From Hydractinia symbiolongicarpus (taxonomy: Eukaryota > Cnidaria > Hydrozoa > Anthoathecata > Hydractiniidae), in the NCBI RefSeq assembly GCF_029227915.1, contig NC_079880.1, forward strand, positions 11,681,501-11,745,500: a DNA stretch of 64,000 bases, written 5' to 3'. How positions within the stretch are numbered: position 1 is the stretch's first letter; each line of letters begins with the position of its first letter. This document shows positions 46,463-58,974 of this stretch, piece by piece. The position numbers and the translations under genes are program-made. Under the pieces are notes generated by a model. It searched no databases. It worked only from the letters and a program-made list of their open reading frames with translations, and was not told where the DNA came from.

Positions 46463-49112
46463 TTACATGACTAGTTTCTTCGGAACTTCCCAGCTAAATC
46501 CAGGTTTAAAGTGTCTGTATGTGCTGGTACTTTGTTATATAGGTTTCTTTAAATCCAACTCTCTAAAAATGAAAAGTCTCCTTTATTAGTATCAGTATTT
46601 TGTGTGCTCAAAATTGCTGCCCGGAGCTTATTTATTCTACCCCCGCATGTTTGCAAATTATTATGTTGATTTTTCTAAAGAATAGCACTAAATATATAAA
46701 TTACCACGTCAGGCCTCCTTAAATTTGCAATGACGCCCTAAACCATATGGGAGAAGGCATAGAAACATAGTCACTCTTTCCCCCAGTTTTTAATACTCTC
46801 ATTCGATAGTACACCGGAAATTTAGCGGTTCTATCGGAAAGGAAACAAAACTTACCGCGCTATAACTCCCGGTCTAAGAGCGAAGTTCTTATTGACTATC
46901 TCCAATAATTCACTGCCAGTTTTCTTGCCAGTACCGTAGGTACGCACCGAGATGGAGAGCGGCTTAGCAACACCGATGGCGTAAGAAAGTTGTATAAGAC
47001 ACCTTCGCGCTAAGCCAGCTGCTACAACGGACTTGGCTACCCATCGCGCGGCGTACGCAGCCGATCTATCCACCTAAAAGAAAACAGACAGAGACTCTTC
47101 GTGCAAGGAGGTGATGAGATTTACTGCTCCCACTGAGTTGATGAAAATGTAAAATATGTAAAATAGTACAGACTAATGCATGGGTAAAAACATTGTGATG
47201 ATAAGGATGCCATACCTTTGAGAAGTCCTTTCCTGAAAAAGCACCACCACCATGTGCACTCCAACCACCATATGTATCCACAATGATTTTTCTTCCCGTT
47301 AATCCACAATCGCCCTAAAACATAGTTGAAAACGTATGTGTAAAAATACATTCCAAAATTTTCTTCTTAGCGTTTTTGTCCATTAAAACAATTTATAGTT
47401 TTAATAATAATAATAATAAACTAATAATTGATAAAAAAAATAAACACACCATTGGTCCACCAATCAGGAAGCTACCTGAAGGTTGAAGATGGTAAATAGT
47501 TTTGTCGTCTAAATACTTTTCTTTCATAACAGCCTGAACAAATCAAAGAAAAATTGTTTACATACATTTGCGTATTACAGAGTTCAGTCAGGCCTTTAGT
47601 TACAATAACAGGTGTTGGAATTGACAAAAAATAACCACGCCTTCGTGCGTTTATTAGTCAATTCGGTTTCTAATTATTTTTTAGCCAAGAATCTTTGGAA
47701 TATACCTAAGGTATTATTTTCATTTATAACTGCAAAGTAGAGTCTGAAATAGGTTAAGAGCCTGTTTGAAAATTATGGGAATTATGGGATACTTTTTTAT
47801 AACATCCAAAAATGGCTTAAGGTAAAAAACTCCAGGATCCATTCCTGAGCGTTTCATAAAGAAATCTTAAAACAATCTAAAATATTAGGATTAAAGTTAA
47901 AATTAAAAAATGACTCATCGTAATGAAAACTTTCAGTCATCCAGTCTTGCTGTCGTACCATATTGTACAATATTTTACGTTTACTATTTATTTCGCATGT
48001 ACTAACTTCAGCGCTATAGCAATATGAACGCATTAAGTTAACAATGCCCCACAAACAACGAATAAAAGATAGCACAATTTACAGCTTTTTGAAAAAAGTA
48101 TGCCTCGCACGTGGTAATTTTTGTACTAAACTTTGCGTACTATCGAACGTTAAGCGAAGGCGCAAAGATTAGTAGTTACAAAGACAGTTAAGAATATCAA
48201 TGTAACATACCTTTACAACTTTTTTTTCAGGTCTTGTTCCAAACCCTACTCGACAGTGACTTGAGTTTTAGAATCAGGTCTTAAGTATGGCATGATCCCG
48301 TTTCTTCTATTTTCAGCTAATATTTCATTCAGTTTATGAGCTAGCACACAGGTCAATGGCATGAGTTCCTCAGTTTTGTCTGTAGCGTAGCCGAACATAA
48401 GACCTTGGTCGCCAGCACCTAGTGAACAAAAAAGTTTATTGACATCAGTAATTTTGGACTTAGGACATAGCTATAGTACTGAACTTCCCCCTTCTTCTTT
48501 TATCAATGGCCTATGATGGAACATCAGGTTCTTTGATGAGGGTAACAGAAACAACATAAAAGAGCATGAAATTTGAGAAAAGTTTAAGCCATTCTTAAAA
48601 ATTCAGAATAAAGTCATTCACATGTTGATTATTCACGTCACTCTTACTGTACCTATATCTTCCTCCTTGATACCGATATGAACAGCCTGCGCAATCTCCT
48701 TGTCTTGCTGCTCAATTGCAACCAGAACATTCATCGTCTTTCGATGAGTCATTATATCCGATCCCTTTAACAGTATCACGGACAATCTGTTGGTAATCTA
48801 CAACATCATTTGAAGTAATTTCCCCTGCTACCAGAACCCTACCAGTTTTTGCAAGACTTTCTATAAAATACAGAAGTTAAATTTACACGTTCTGTTTCGC
48901 GTTGTTTAATGCTCTGCTAAAACCTAAGAGTGTATGATGGATAATCTGATTGCTTAACGTGAAGTTATAACAAAATTTTGAAGTTATAACAAAATTTTGA
49001 ATACATGTATTGTTCAACAGAAGTAAGTACATACCACAGGCGACTTTTGCATTAGGGTCTTGAGATAAATGAGCATCGAGAATTGCATCTGAAACTTGGT
49101 CGCATAATTTAT
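46463..49112 (-). pseudogene. S-adenosylmethionine synthetase (methionine adenosyltransferase) pseudogene
   Basis: Seven exon remnants on the minus strand: 49112-49035 ([16 protein letters not shown]), 48860-48653 ([20 protein letters not shown]), 48418-48211 ([18 protein letters not shown]), 47533-47450 ([20 protein letters not shown]), 47314-47216 ([20 protein letters not shown]), 47073-46856 ([20 protein letters not shown]) and 46562-46463 (ELDLKKPI). All have GT/AG borders at normal MAT exon positions, so this is a duplicated gene, not a processed copy. Lesions: a deletion of about 14 bases after NDSSK shifts the frame in exon 48860-48653; TAG at 48246-48248 and TAA at 46535-46537 replace expected tyrosines; the exon encoding the 'VHTVVIS' region is missing; the 5' exon with 'SESVGEGHP' is missing, where a Helitron now lies (49313-51363). 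The GAGDQG and GGGAFSGKD catalytic-loop motifs survive. The normal enzyme makes SAM from methionine and ATP. Confidence 0.93.
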
Positions 49113-49312
49113 CTGAAAATAATTTTAAAAAAAAGATTAAAAGTGTTAAAATTTAGTTGCAAAGGAATTAAAAATTCATTGTTTGCATAAAATAACCATG
49201 TTATTTAATTTCTTATGTTTTTTTCACTATGCTTAACAACATACCTCAAAAGCACTATTACTTGACTTATTCCATTTTAAAACTATTTAATAAAATTACA
49301 AAATATTGATAA

Positions 49313-51363
49313 CTAGCCGAAGTCCGTGGGAGAATCTACTGAATCTCTCATCGAGTCCATATCATTGGTGCCAAATAAAAACATAGAACACAGTAATTTG
49401 AATTTTTAAAAGTCACAATTTGCATTATTCTATATGTATAACCGCTGAAACAAAACGTCCAAAAAAATTAGCATGTGCAGCAATAAAAAAAATAAAAATA
49501 AAAGAGAAAAAAAGCCCTGAGATTGAGGTTGCTCACAATCTACATTATACAGAACGTTTAAAAATATAAGCAGGTCCAACAACAAAATAAAAATAAATAA
49601 AAATAAAAATGCAGAAGGTCTAACATAATCGAAGGTGTCTAACAACAGTTATGTAAAAAGCTAAATCTGCTAAAACCATATACTTGCTTTGCCATGCCAG
49701 AAATACACCAGGGAAAAAGTATACCAGACATAAGAAAAAATCGTCAAGTCAAACAAAAAAGATTATTGCAAAATTTCCAGTTTCTAATGCATTATACCAA
49801 ATTAGCTATTTAGTCTATTGCGTACAGCAACCCTCCCAATGCGTAAACGTGCCGTGCATGATAACAATGCAGTGTTTTCGAATTAAAGAATCGAATATAT
49901 TTCAAACGGTAACGTAACAGATGTAAACATTGATTTAACTTTGTTAACATTAAGGTTTATTATAACGACATCAACCACTTCGTAGCGTTAAAAACAGTAG
50001 CAACGGAAAAATTACTTTTTACATTTTATATTAATTCTTTTCCACGATATACACGCTGTATTTTATAAGAATAGTGTTTTTTTCGTTTCAGCCTTAACCA
50101 TGCTCTTAACTTTCCCTGGTGTACTTGCCCATTGCTTTGGAGAGAAAAAGATTCAGTTTGTGAGATATATACGCAATAAAAAAGTAAACTTCTAATAAAA
50201 TTTGTGCATCATACAAATTTTTGTATTAAAACAAACAATGAAGCTTTAGACATATTCTTAGGTTATTCTGACCCATTGTTTAGAGTATATTCTTACAAAA
50301 AAAAATTCTTAACTTTCTTGACAAATACTATCCTCGTGGCCTAAAGATATATAATGCCTCAAAGTTGCTATAGCTATTGTCAAATTCTTTTTATCTTTAT
50401 TTAGAACAAACAATCGAGGTTGGACATGTTCTTAAGATATCTTTAACTTACTCTGAGTATATTCTTACAAAAAAAAATATGTTCAGGCTGAAGACAAACA
50501 TATTTAACATCATATTTAAGGGAAAGTTTAGCTGGAAGCGTATAAACGGCTTAAAAACGTTATTCACCTAAATTAATTTCTCTACCAGATAATCTAAACA
50601 ACACACCTGGTTTCTTTTGCTTTCTCAGTAGTAGCTAGCGTTCTCTGGATAAAAGTTCAATCAGTTTTTTACTTCGATTACTAAACTTGGCTTCATCCCA
50701 AAGAAAACAAATTGAAAATGTATAGCTAGCTACAATTGTCTGATACATTTCCAATCAATTCTCTTTTTCACGTTATATTATCGTACGTTATTCTTCTTTA
50801 TAACAAATATTTTTGACAACAACATAAACATTTTATACTCGCTCGACAACAAAAGCCGCTCTACATACAACAACAGTTTTGTTTTTTACATCTTAGATTC
50901 GAATTATCATTCGAATTCGATAATATTTTTTAAAAACAAAGGGCAACCTCGATCCCAGAAAACAAAAATGATAGGAGAAACAAATAAGCTTTAATCTAAC
51001 CTCATGATGAGTGAACATGTTTGAAATAATTTTTTTAAGGATAGATACGGCGCGCAAATTGTAAACCGGGGGTAAAATTACATTATTCTATCTATAACGA
51101 CCAACGGGGCTTTTAAAACAAAAAAAAAACAAATAGAAATATTTGAAAATAAAATAAGAATTAGTTTTAATAAAATAATAAAGAGAGTTTTATTTTTTAA
51201 AGTAATAAGAAAAGAGAATTAAATGTTTAAATATTAACCCCCTGTTTTTTGCGTTTTTTTAACTTGGTAAATTTTAGCGTAACGCCACGTCGTAAGAAAG
51301 TGACCCGTACTTTGCGTGTCGTGGACTCACATGGTTACTCACACAAACGTATTATTATATAGA
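49313..51363 (-). mobile_element. Helitron, full-length non-autonomous copy (2.05 kb)
   Basis: On the minus strand it begins TCTATATAATAATACGTTTG at 51363 and ends at a weakened hairpin (GTAGATTCTCCCAC) plus CTAG at 49313. It is homologous along its length to the Helitrons in the giant inverted repeat (for example 'gtctgatacattt', 'tatcgtacgtt', 'ctcgctcgacaacaa'). It lies directly upstream of the surviving MAT pseudogene exons. Confidence 0.82.
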
Positions 51364-52052
51364 CTAGCTGTTTCCCGTGGAAGAATCCACTGTATTCGCA
51401 TTTAATTTATGTAGCAGATATATGTCCATTAAAAAACAAACAATACAGCAGTGCGCACCTTACATCTGTCTTATTATATAAATGAACAAAAAAATTAAAG
51501 GTGTACAACAACTGCAGCATATATATATGTGACATTTAAAATCTAAATCTGCTAAAATTACTGCTCTGACTATCTGACAAATGCGAAAATTATTCGGAAA
51601 GAAGTTTTCAAAAGCATGTCAACATACATCTCACCCATAAAATTTAAATCACTCAAAACGTCACAAAAAAAGCTTATCAATGTCAAACACAAATCTCTCT
51701 CATTGTGTATGTTAAAATCAGTTAGTTTATTGCAAACCCTGGCAAAGGTTGACACAAATTGTGAAAAATAAACAATAAATTGTGCCTAAGTAGAAATTTT
51801 TATCTAAGGTGTTAAAACAGGATTGCAAGGATAAATTATAATGCAATAAAACGTTTTGTGATGTAATGCATACGGTCCTTCCTCACCAAACTTTAGACAA
51901 AATGCCAACAAAAAACGGTGTTTAAACCTAAAATTAATAAAGTCCTTTTAGCAACTTGCATGCTATTTTACCATCAATAAAGTAAACAAAATTTCAAATC
52001 TCACATAGTATTCTGTCACAAATTTTCATAATATATATATATATATATAGAT
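51364..52052 (-). mobile_element. Second Helitron abutting the first (~0.69 kb)
   Basis: CTAGCTGTTTCCCGTGGAAG, then AATCCAC, starts at the very next base after the previous element's 5' end. The body resembles the 3' part of 49313-51363 ('aaatctgctaaaat'). The right end is taken at ...ATATATAGA|T near 52052, where a (TA)n run replaces the usual 5' sequence, so that boundary is approximate. Confidence 0.6.
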
Positions 52053-53784
52053 TGATTTTATTTTATTTGATTTGGTTTCTTTATTTAAGAATATTTGCAG
52101 GAAAAGAACTTCGCAAACCAAAAAAAGAACCAGGAAAATGCTTAAAATTGTCAGAGTTATTAACGTTTGATGAGCTTTGTGGGTATTTATATATACAATG
52201 CGGGAATATATATATATAATGTCAGAGTTGAATTTCTTAGTTTAATATAAAAACATGAAAGGCTTGCAAGGTGTAAAGTCAAATTTACAAAAATTAGCTC
52301 TTTCGGTATATATTGCATGATCCTTGTGCAAAAAAAGTTAACACAAAATTTCAAAAGAAAAGCAAAACAGCTTATATACCATGTATATATATGGAAAGTC
52401 ACCCCAGTCTTCCCTGTACATTTTTTACCCAAATGTAAAAAAAAACATGTAAATCCTTCCCCCGCCCTCCCCCCAAAAAATAAATAAACAAAATAATCAA
52501 AAACCCATGTAAATACTGCAACAAAATCAAAAAATGTAAAAAAGCTACGTAAATTTTCCCCATAATGTCAAAAACCTCTATTAAATAAGAATTTAAAAAA
52601 CAGGTTTTTTCGGTGTTGGCATGAAGTAACTCTCTCGAAAAGGTGTAAAGTTTTCTTAAAAAACACGAAATGTCATAAACAAAGAAATTTGAGTAAGAAC
52701 ATCTAGAACATCAGAATTACTACATGTTAAATAAAAATCCTTTTGTCATATTGCATGCAACCGATGTAAGTTTAGTTACATAACATGTGAAATATACATT
52801 ATATATTTGCATAAAAAAGAGACCTTAAACTATCCTTAAATATTATAAAAACTTTCTTAGAAGGTATTGTAGCTTCTTATTTAGGCTTAAAATGTCAAGT
52901 CCTTCCTAGCAAAGACCACTAAGATAAACTACAGTACTAATTTGTTTTTTCATTGTTTTTAATTGTGTTTTAGTCCCCTTTTAAAAAAAAAATTGCAACA
53001 GAATTTACATTCTGGATTGTTCTGTCAAAACATGCACTAGAACAAGTGCTTGAAATTATCCAATTAGTTTCGTTAGCGTAGCAGTTACTGTTTTCACAAA
53101 ACATTTCACACTACATTGCTATATGCTCCCAAACTCTTAATTTCTATTTGTCACACACAAACGCAAAACAATCTTTAGCGCACATGCTTTCAAATATCTT
53201 TTTTATGTCAAGGAAATTACAGTAACTCTTCAGTAAAGTCGTAGAAAGCCGTATTTTTGATATGAACAATAGAGACAAATGCAACCTCCGCCTTTGCATG
53301 GTTTAAGTATCGTGAGAAATGGCTGTTCGAAGCTGTCCTGAAAAATTAATACTGATGCCTTTGATTATTTTTAAATGTGCATGTTTTATGTAGTCGGTCA
53401 TAGTTAATCACATTACTTTGGGACACATGAAGATACCGTTGTACCGTCGTACCGTCACAATACAAAGCTATTTATCCTTTTTATTTGTTCTTCGTTCGTA
53501 CCTTGCACCTGTCTTTAAATATTAATTAAATTTAACTTCGATTAAATTCTAAATTGTTTCTGTTCTTTTTTATATAAAAAAAAACAACAGAAAGATAAGA
53601 TCAATAAAATGTTATTCCTTGCAAATAAAACCTCTTAAAATATATTTCGAAATGTTCTGTTTAATAAATAATTGTTTTTTTTTTATTTTTTTTGTTTTAT
53701 TTGTAAAATATCAGTGTAGTAAAGCTTGGAAGTGCTAAGGGTAACGTTTTACCAACTAGTACTAATAACCAGGGTGGCATTGAA
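52053..53784. other. Intergenic, 5' flank of GPCR 2
   Basis: AT-rich. It would hold the promoter of GPCR 2, but no element is distinct. No gene recognised. Confidence 0.5.
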
Positions 53785-56016
53785 ATGTTCTGCAAATTAT
53801 TTTGTATTATATATGTTACTGCAAATAGTATGTTCTCTCCCGCGAGCTCTACAATTCATCAATGCAGTATTGTACCAAAAGAATCCATCATTGGGACAGA
53901 GTATTATTACATCGCTTTATATCCATTTGCTTTTAATGAGAAAGTTCAAGAGGTTCGGAATGTCAGTCCAATACCAACTAAACGTATGGGACTTTTAGAA
54001 TATTTTGTTTGTAATGACATTAAAATATTGCAGGAGATTGTATTAACATTGTTATTGGATAAAAAGTTTATTCTAACAAATGAGGAATCTAATATTTACA
54101 TTATTATATCTCATTTACCATTAAACTTGACATTACAAGTAGCAAGCATGGTTTTACCATTTCAATTGACCGTTCAACTTATGCACAAAGGAAAAGTGTG
54201 GATAGATCCTAAGAGATATCCCAATGTTAATCAAAGATTTGTAAACACGTTCGGTGAACAAGTTCTTTCAATAATCAAAGCCTTTAATTTAAACAATATA
54301 GCCTTCATAGCTTTGACTCATAATGAAAGAGACACTGCTTATAAAAACATTTGGAATGATTTGCTTGAAGAAGATCTAGAATTGTGTGTTGAACGTTTTA
54401 ATGTCAATTATACCGACACTGGCCGGATGGAAAAGATAATCAAAGCAATCAAATCCAATAGAGAACAAAAAATTATTTTTTGTTACACATCTACGGGGGA
54501 AAATAGTGATGTATTTTTTCAACTTGTGAACATTTCACATCAGCTGAAATTATCAGAACGCAATTGGATTTGGAATAAATATAGTCCTTCATTTGTAACC
54601 CACTACAACGCCACCGTGGGGGCGAGTGACGGCTCCATAATTCTCAGTACTGGTATTGATTTTGGCTATAACATATCAAATACAAAATTTATACTAGATA
54701 TAGCATACGAACTGACAATGAATACCAATAGGCTTCTGCGTTTATTTCCTATTTTTGTTATAAAATATTTGCTAAAGGGTAAAACCGACCGTAATTGCTT
54801 TTACACCAACTCAAGTAGTGGAAAATCTAATGAAGTTGAAATAAACAAAGGACTATATCGTACATGTGAAGAATTTCATGCTTCAAATTACCCATTGAAG
54901 GTTCATTGGGGAAGTCACGGCTATAAATCTCCTGTAACTAGGTGTCAGAAACGGCATTGTCCCGCGGGATACAGGCAAATCCTTGCGGTGATATCAGATA
55001 ATAAAACATACGGTCGTAAGTACTGGGAATGTGTTCCGTGTGAAAAAGGAAGTATCAAACGGAAAAGCGGAACAGGAGAATGTACAATATGTACCGGATT
55101 GTTGGTATCCAATATTGAGAGAACACAATGTTATGACCCATACTACAACGTCTGTATTTCATACAACAGCACAAGAGGGCTTATTGTGATAGCGTTTTCA
55201 GGAACGGGGTCTGTATTGAGTATCATAATACTTGCCACGTTTCTCAAATATCGCAAAACACCAATCATAAAGTCTGCCAATGTACGTCTCTCTGTGATTC
55301 AACAAGGATGTCATTTAATTTTGTTTCTTGCGACTCCTTTTATGTTTATTGGTAAACCAGCTTTAATTAAATGCCAAACAAGACATGTAATTGTTGGCCT
55401 CCTTCTTACAATCATATGTTCAATAATATTTATCAAAACTCAAAATCTGATGTTCATATTCAATGCCCAACTTAGAGTTTCAAAACAAGAAAGATATTTT
55501 GCTACATTGGTCGATATGTTTTGGGCTTTATTATTTTTTTCTGTGCAAGTGATTACGGCAATATTCATGATTTCGCACACGCCTGCAAAGGTTTTAGAAT
55601 CTCTTGATTCAAAAAATCTGGTGAGATATATATACTGCAATACTGGTGGTCATTTAAACGTGCAATTTTTTTGTTGTGTTATTATCATGTTGATTGTTGT
55701 TGTCCAAGGATTAAGAGCATGGAAATTGCCATCGTACTTTAACAACACAAAGTATATTACAGTGGCAAACTTGCTTTCTGTGCTTATGTTAGCTTGTATG
55801 GTTCCCTTGTACTATAGCGCAGCTAATGCTATTACACAAGTTTTTTTGCAAGTTATGTTAATTCTTATGTGCAATGCCACACTTTTAACTGTAATTTATG
55901 GAAACAAAATCTACACGGTATGGTTCAAGTCAGACAAAAACACATCAGCTGCATTCCGCACAAAGATGCAAGAACATGTCAGAGAGAAGATAAACTCATC
56001 GATGAGTGGACGCTAA
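53785..56016 (+). CDS. Class C G-protein-coupled receptor 2 (intronless, 743 aa)
   Basis: Paralogue of the receptor at 37642-39900, collinear over the whole length. Start: the ATG at 53785 gives a short hydrophobic leader (MFCKLFCIIYVTANSMFS). An overlapping out-of-frame ORF at 53726-53998 is ignored. The ligand domain shares blocks such as LLEYFVCNDI and LTLLL-KKFIL. The linker keeps CPAGYRQI, GRKYWECVPCEKGS and the later CTICTG. TM regions are nearly identical in TM3 and the following loop (LTIICSIIFIKTQNLMFIFN, then RVSKQERYFAT) and in the TM5 area (CCVIIMLIVVVQGLRAWKLP). The C-tail ends earlier (SSMSGR). No lesion is visible, so both copies look functional. Whether they arose by retroposition or from an already intronless ancestor cannot be told here. 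Confidence 0.93.
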   Translation: MFCKLFCIIYVTANSMFSPASSTIHQCSIVPKESIIGTEYYYIALYPFAFNEKVQEVRNVSPIPTKRMGLLEYFVCNDIKILQEIVLTLLLDKKFILTNEESNIYIIISHLPLNLTLQVASMVLPFQLTVQLMHKGKVWIDPKRYPNVNQRFVNTFGEQVLSIIKAFNLNNIAFIALTHNERDTAYKNIWNDLLEEDLELCVERFNVNYTDTGRMEKIIKAIKSNREQKIIFCYTSTGENSDVFFQLVNISHQLKLSERNWIWNKYSPSFVTHYNATVGASDGSIILSTGIDFGYNISNTKFILDIAYELTMNTNRLLRLFPIFVIKYLLKGKTDRNCFYTNSSSGKSNEVEINKGLYRTCEEFHASNYPLKVHWGSHGYKSPVTRCQKRHCPAGYRQILAVISDNKTYGRKYWECVPCEKGSIKRKSGTGECTICTGLLVSNIERTQCYDPYYNVCISYNSTRGLIVIAFSGTGSVLSIIILATFLKYRKTPIIKSANVRLSVIQQGCHLILFLATPFMFIGKPALIKCQTRHVIVGLLLTIICSIIFIKTQNLMFIFNAQLRVSKQERYFATLVDMFWALLFFSVQVITAIFMISHTPAKVLESLDSKNLVRYIYCNTGGHLNVQFFCCVIIMLIVVVQGLRAWKLPSYFNNTKYITVANLLSVLMLACMVPLYYSAANAITQVFLQVMLILMCNATLLTVIYGNKIYTVWFKSDKNTSAAFRTKMQEHVREKINSSMSGR

Positions 56017-56860
56017 GGAAGAACAAAATTATGAAAGAAGTACACTTATCTATTGTAATGATAGAAACTTTCACGGTTCTTGTAAAGTTAAAATTCAAAA
56101 AGTACAAAATATATGAAAAAAATAATATTTAAGTTTAGTAATATTTAATTATTAATATTTATAATTATTTAGTGATATATACCACAATTTAATTTATATA
56201 TTCATAGGTCGTTTTATCATTTCCATTGGTGTGTCTAGGCTAGGCACTAGATTAAGTATTTTAGTTTGAGGGACGCACCATGGTAATCATCAGCATCCAG
56301 ATCACCATATTTGTTTTTGTTTACCATGCAAACCTGGTGTGATGTATACAAGTTTTGCCACTCCTTTTTTGTCATTCCTCAGCCAGCTCTTGATCAGTCA
56401 ACGTCAAGTTCTTGAGTTGCAATGGACAATACTTTAATGCACAGCAATGATCATGATCTAACTTGCGCAAGATTTCACTGAGTGCTATAGCTTGTTTTTC
56501 AATTTCAATTAAGTTTACACTTGTCACACATTTTCACTGTACTTTCCACTAGGGGAGCTGATAAGTATTAGCTATTCTATGTCGAAATTTTTATTTAAAT
56601 TTGAACTAAATGTTTACCGTTGTTTTGTATTCATTTAGGTTGTGCGTATATCAAGATATTAATTCAAATCAAAAATTTTGTTGTTACAAACACTTCCCAT
56701 CTCGTGTGACGCCTTAACAGTTCTTGCATTTTGATTTCTACTTCGTTTCCTTGACAAGATAGTTTCAGTTTGTTTGTTTGCTTTTTGCTTGTTTCTTTGT
56801 TTGTTTATTCGTTGTTGCTGATTTGACCGTAAAAACACGTTTTAAACAAGATAATTATTA
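56017..56860. other. 3' flank of GPCR 2
   Basis: Non-coding, with AT-rich sequence after the stop. No gene recognised. Confidence 0.5.
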
Positions 56861-57407
56861 CAATCGACGCTCGATATCTTGAAATTGACGAAAAAGTTCA
56901 AGATATCAAAAGTTCGAGATAACAGATAAGCGAGATATCAAGCGTCGAAATCCTTCAAAATCCGATTTAGCAAAATACTCGTTTTTTTATGTTCTTGATG
57001 AGATTATTTAGCCGAAAACGAGGAACAGAAAAAAGACAGGATATATGTACTTCTCAGCCAACGTTTGTACCATGAGCTGCCTTGTTAGCCATCTTAATAA
57101 GAAAAGGATTTCGAAAAATCCCAAATAGTAAACAAATAAACGTCTTATATATGTATCCATCAACAAACTTTTAAAAAACGAATGTTTTTGTTCCAACAAT
57201 AAGGGAAAAGTTTGAGATAATGTAACAAAATGAGCTGAAAGCAAAAAAAAAATAGTTCAACAAAGCGAAAGTCATGAGATAACGCAGTTCGTGATACGTA
57301 ATGTAATTTTGCCTACCAGAGGTTTAATGACTAAAGGGACCGAAAAAAAGAGTTCGAGGCAGCAAAAGTTCGAGATAACGGGTATTCCAGATATCGAGTG
57401 TCGACTG
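56861..57407. mobile_element. Tc1/mariner-like MITE (~547 bp)
   Basis: The ends read TA|CAATCGACGCTCGATATCTT and its imperfect complement CCAGATATCGAGTGTCGACTG|TA at 57385-57409. TA flanks and a CA(A/G)TCGA start are typical of Tc1/mariner-derived MITEs. Subterminal 'aagttcgagata' motifs repeat on both sides. No transposase. Confidence 0.75.
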
Positions 57408-57409
57408 TA

Positions 57410-58970
57410 ACAACTACAGCTTCATCTGCCAATAACTGTGTCTGTAGAGTAATTTGTAACAGGTAATTACAGCTTGAAACACGTTACTGTAAATGTAAAT
57501 AATCCAGTTGCTATCCATCACACCATGTCAAAATTTGGTTAGAATAAAGAGAATTTGCCCTACTTCTGCACGTAAGATGCTACTTTATAAACATTTGCCG
57601 CTAAAGTAAGTAAAATAACTAAGACTTGGAAATATGGCTTAGAAGTACAGCTGAACACATGTAAACCGAACTGCTTTAAGTCGAACAATCATTTTAATCG
57701 AACAGGTTCTTTAATTCTTTAGCATTTGCTAGTAAACCCCTAGAAGAAAAGTCATTTAATTTGAACAGATTATGGGATCTCCTGGTTTTAAAGACCCTTC
57801 AATTTCAGTCAACAGCGAACGCGTGATATAACATATGTTTAAGCATATTCCTGCTAATGGAAATTACAAGTAGTCGTAGTCATGAGGACTTACCCAATGA
57901 TACATGTTTGTGATAATCGAAGAACTCTGGTTCAATTCTTTATGACTACCGTAAAAAGCTACACTTACTAATTCAGAAATGCATCCTAAGCTAGAGTTTT
58001 TTGACAAGCCTATACGATTTGAAAACTGATTTATTACATCTCTGATGTACCTGATCCAGGGTTATTCAGTACAAATATTCTTGACACGTGAAAGCATTTA
58101 TAAAGTAAAATAAATTGACTAATGTGAAAGCTGGAGGACAGTGTCACATGCTTCTTTCCACATGCATTTTTGAATTCTTAAACTTTAGTACAATTAGTAT
58201 AAAGCTGGATGACTAGAACAGATAAAGTTTTAGGTAATTTAAAGGTCTATAAACTTTCCAATGACTTCAGTTTTTAGTGTCATCAGCTACCTGACTTCAA
58301 CATTATTTGCATTTTTTAAATTCATAACGAACATTTGCCATTGACTCAAATCGTTCGTCGGTTATAGGTGACAGACGTTTGTTAAAAATTGGGATTAATA
58401 AAGATTTTGCAGACAAAGTTTTAGCTTGTATGGCATCCTTAAATGGCGAGTTTGGTTCGTTTCTGTTTAAATGCATTTTCCCTATACCCCAGAAAGCTCA
58501 ATAGTTTTTTGCTATCAGCGCATGCGCTCATTTTACCAAGCCTTTTGTCTAAACCTTCTATTTAAAGATTCCTCTTTTGCACCTTGTCACTCCTACAGCG
58601 TCTTTTCTTTAGATTATTCTTATTTCCCTTTTTTAAGTTGTTCCACTGTTTCAATCCATTTCAAACTTTATACCATTTTCGTTTCATTCTCACATATATT
58701 TAAAAGGTTTTTGCGAAATAATTCTGCAAGCTGCGATTTCTATTTAAAACGTTTCTATGGAAAGGTTTTTTATTTTGTTATCCCTTATTGGTGTCAAGTT
58801 TGTACTGTCAATATGCAGTGTTTGTTAAAGAAAACCTTTTAAATATAGAGACTTAAAAGTGGAGCATATATTTTTTACATAGGCAGGTTTGGAACAAATA
58901 CTCGATGTCATAGTTAGCCATGACTTTTGACAGTCATTAAAGAATCAATATAACAACAATAAATTCTTGC
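57410..58970. other. Intergenic, no gene supported
   Basis: Contains a possible MITE end near 57649 (TACAGCTGAACACATGTAAA). The 123-codon ORF 58471-58842 is rich in Phe, Tyr, Ser and Cys and has no recognisable domain; rejected as a gene. Confidence 0.45.
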
Positions 58971-58974
58971 TTAT

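Noticed and set aside
46463-49112. A functional SAM synthetase gene
   Set aside because: A frameshifting deletion, two in-frame stops, and missing exons, each visible directly, rule out a normal product.
58471-58842. 123-codon plus-strand ORF
   Set aside because: Composition dominated by Phe, Tyr, Ser and Cys with no domain, signal peptide or splice context; typical chance ORF in T-rich DNA.
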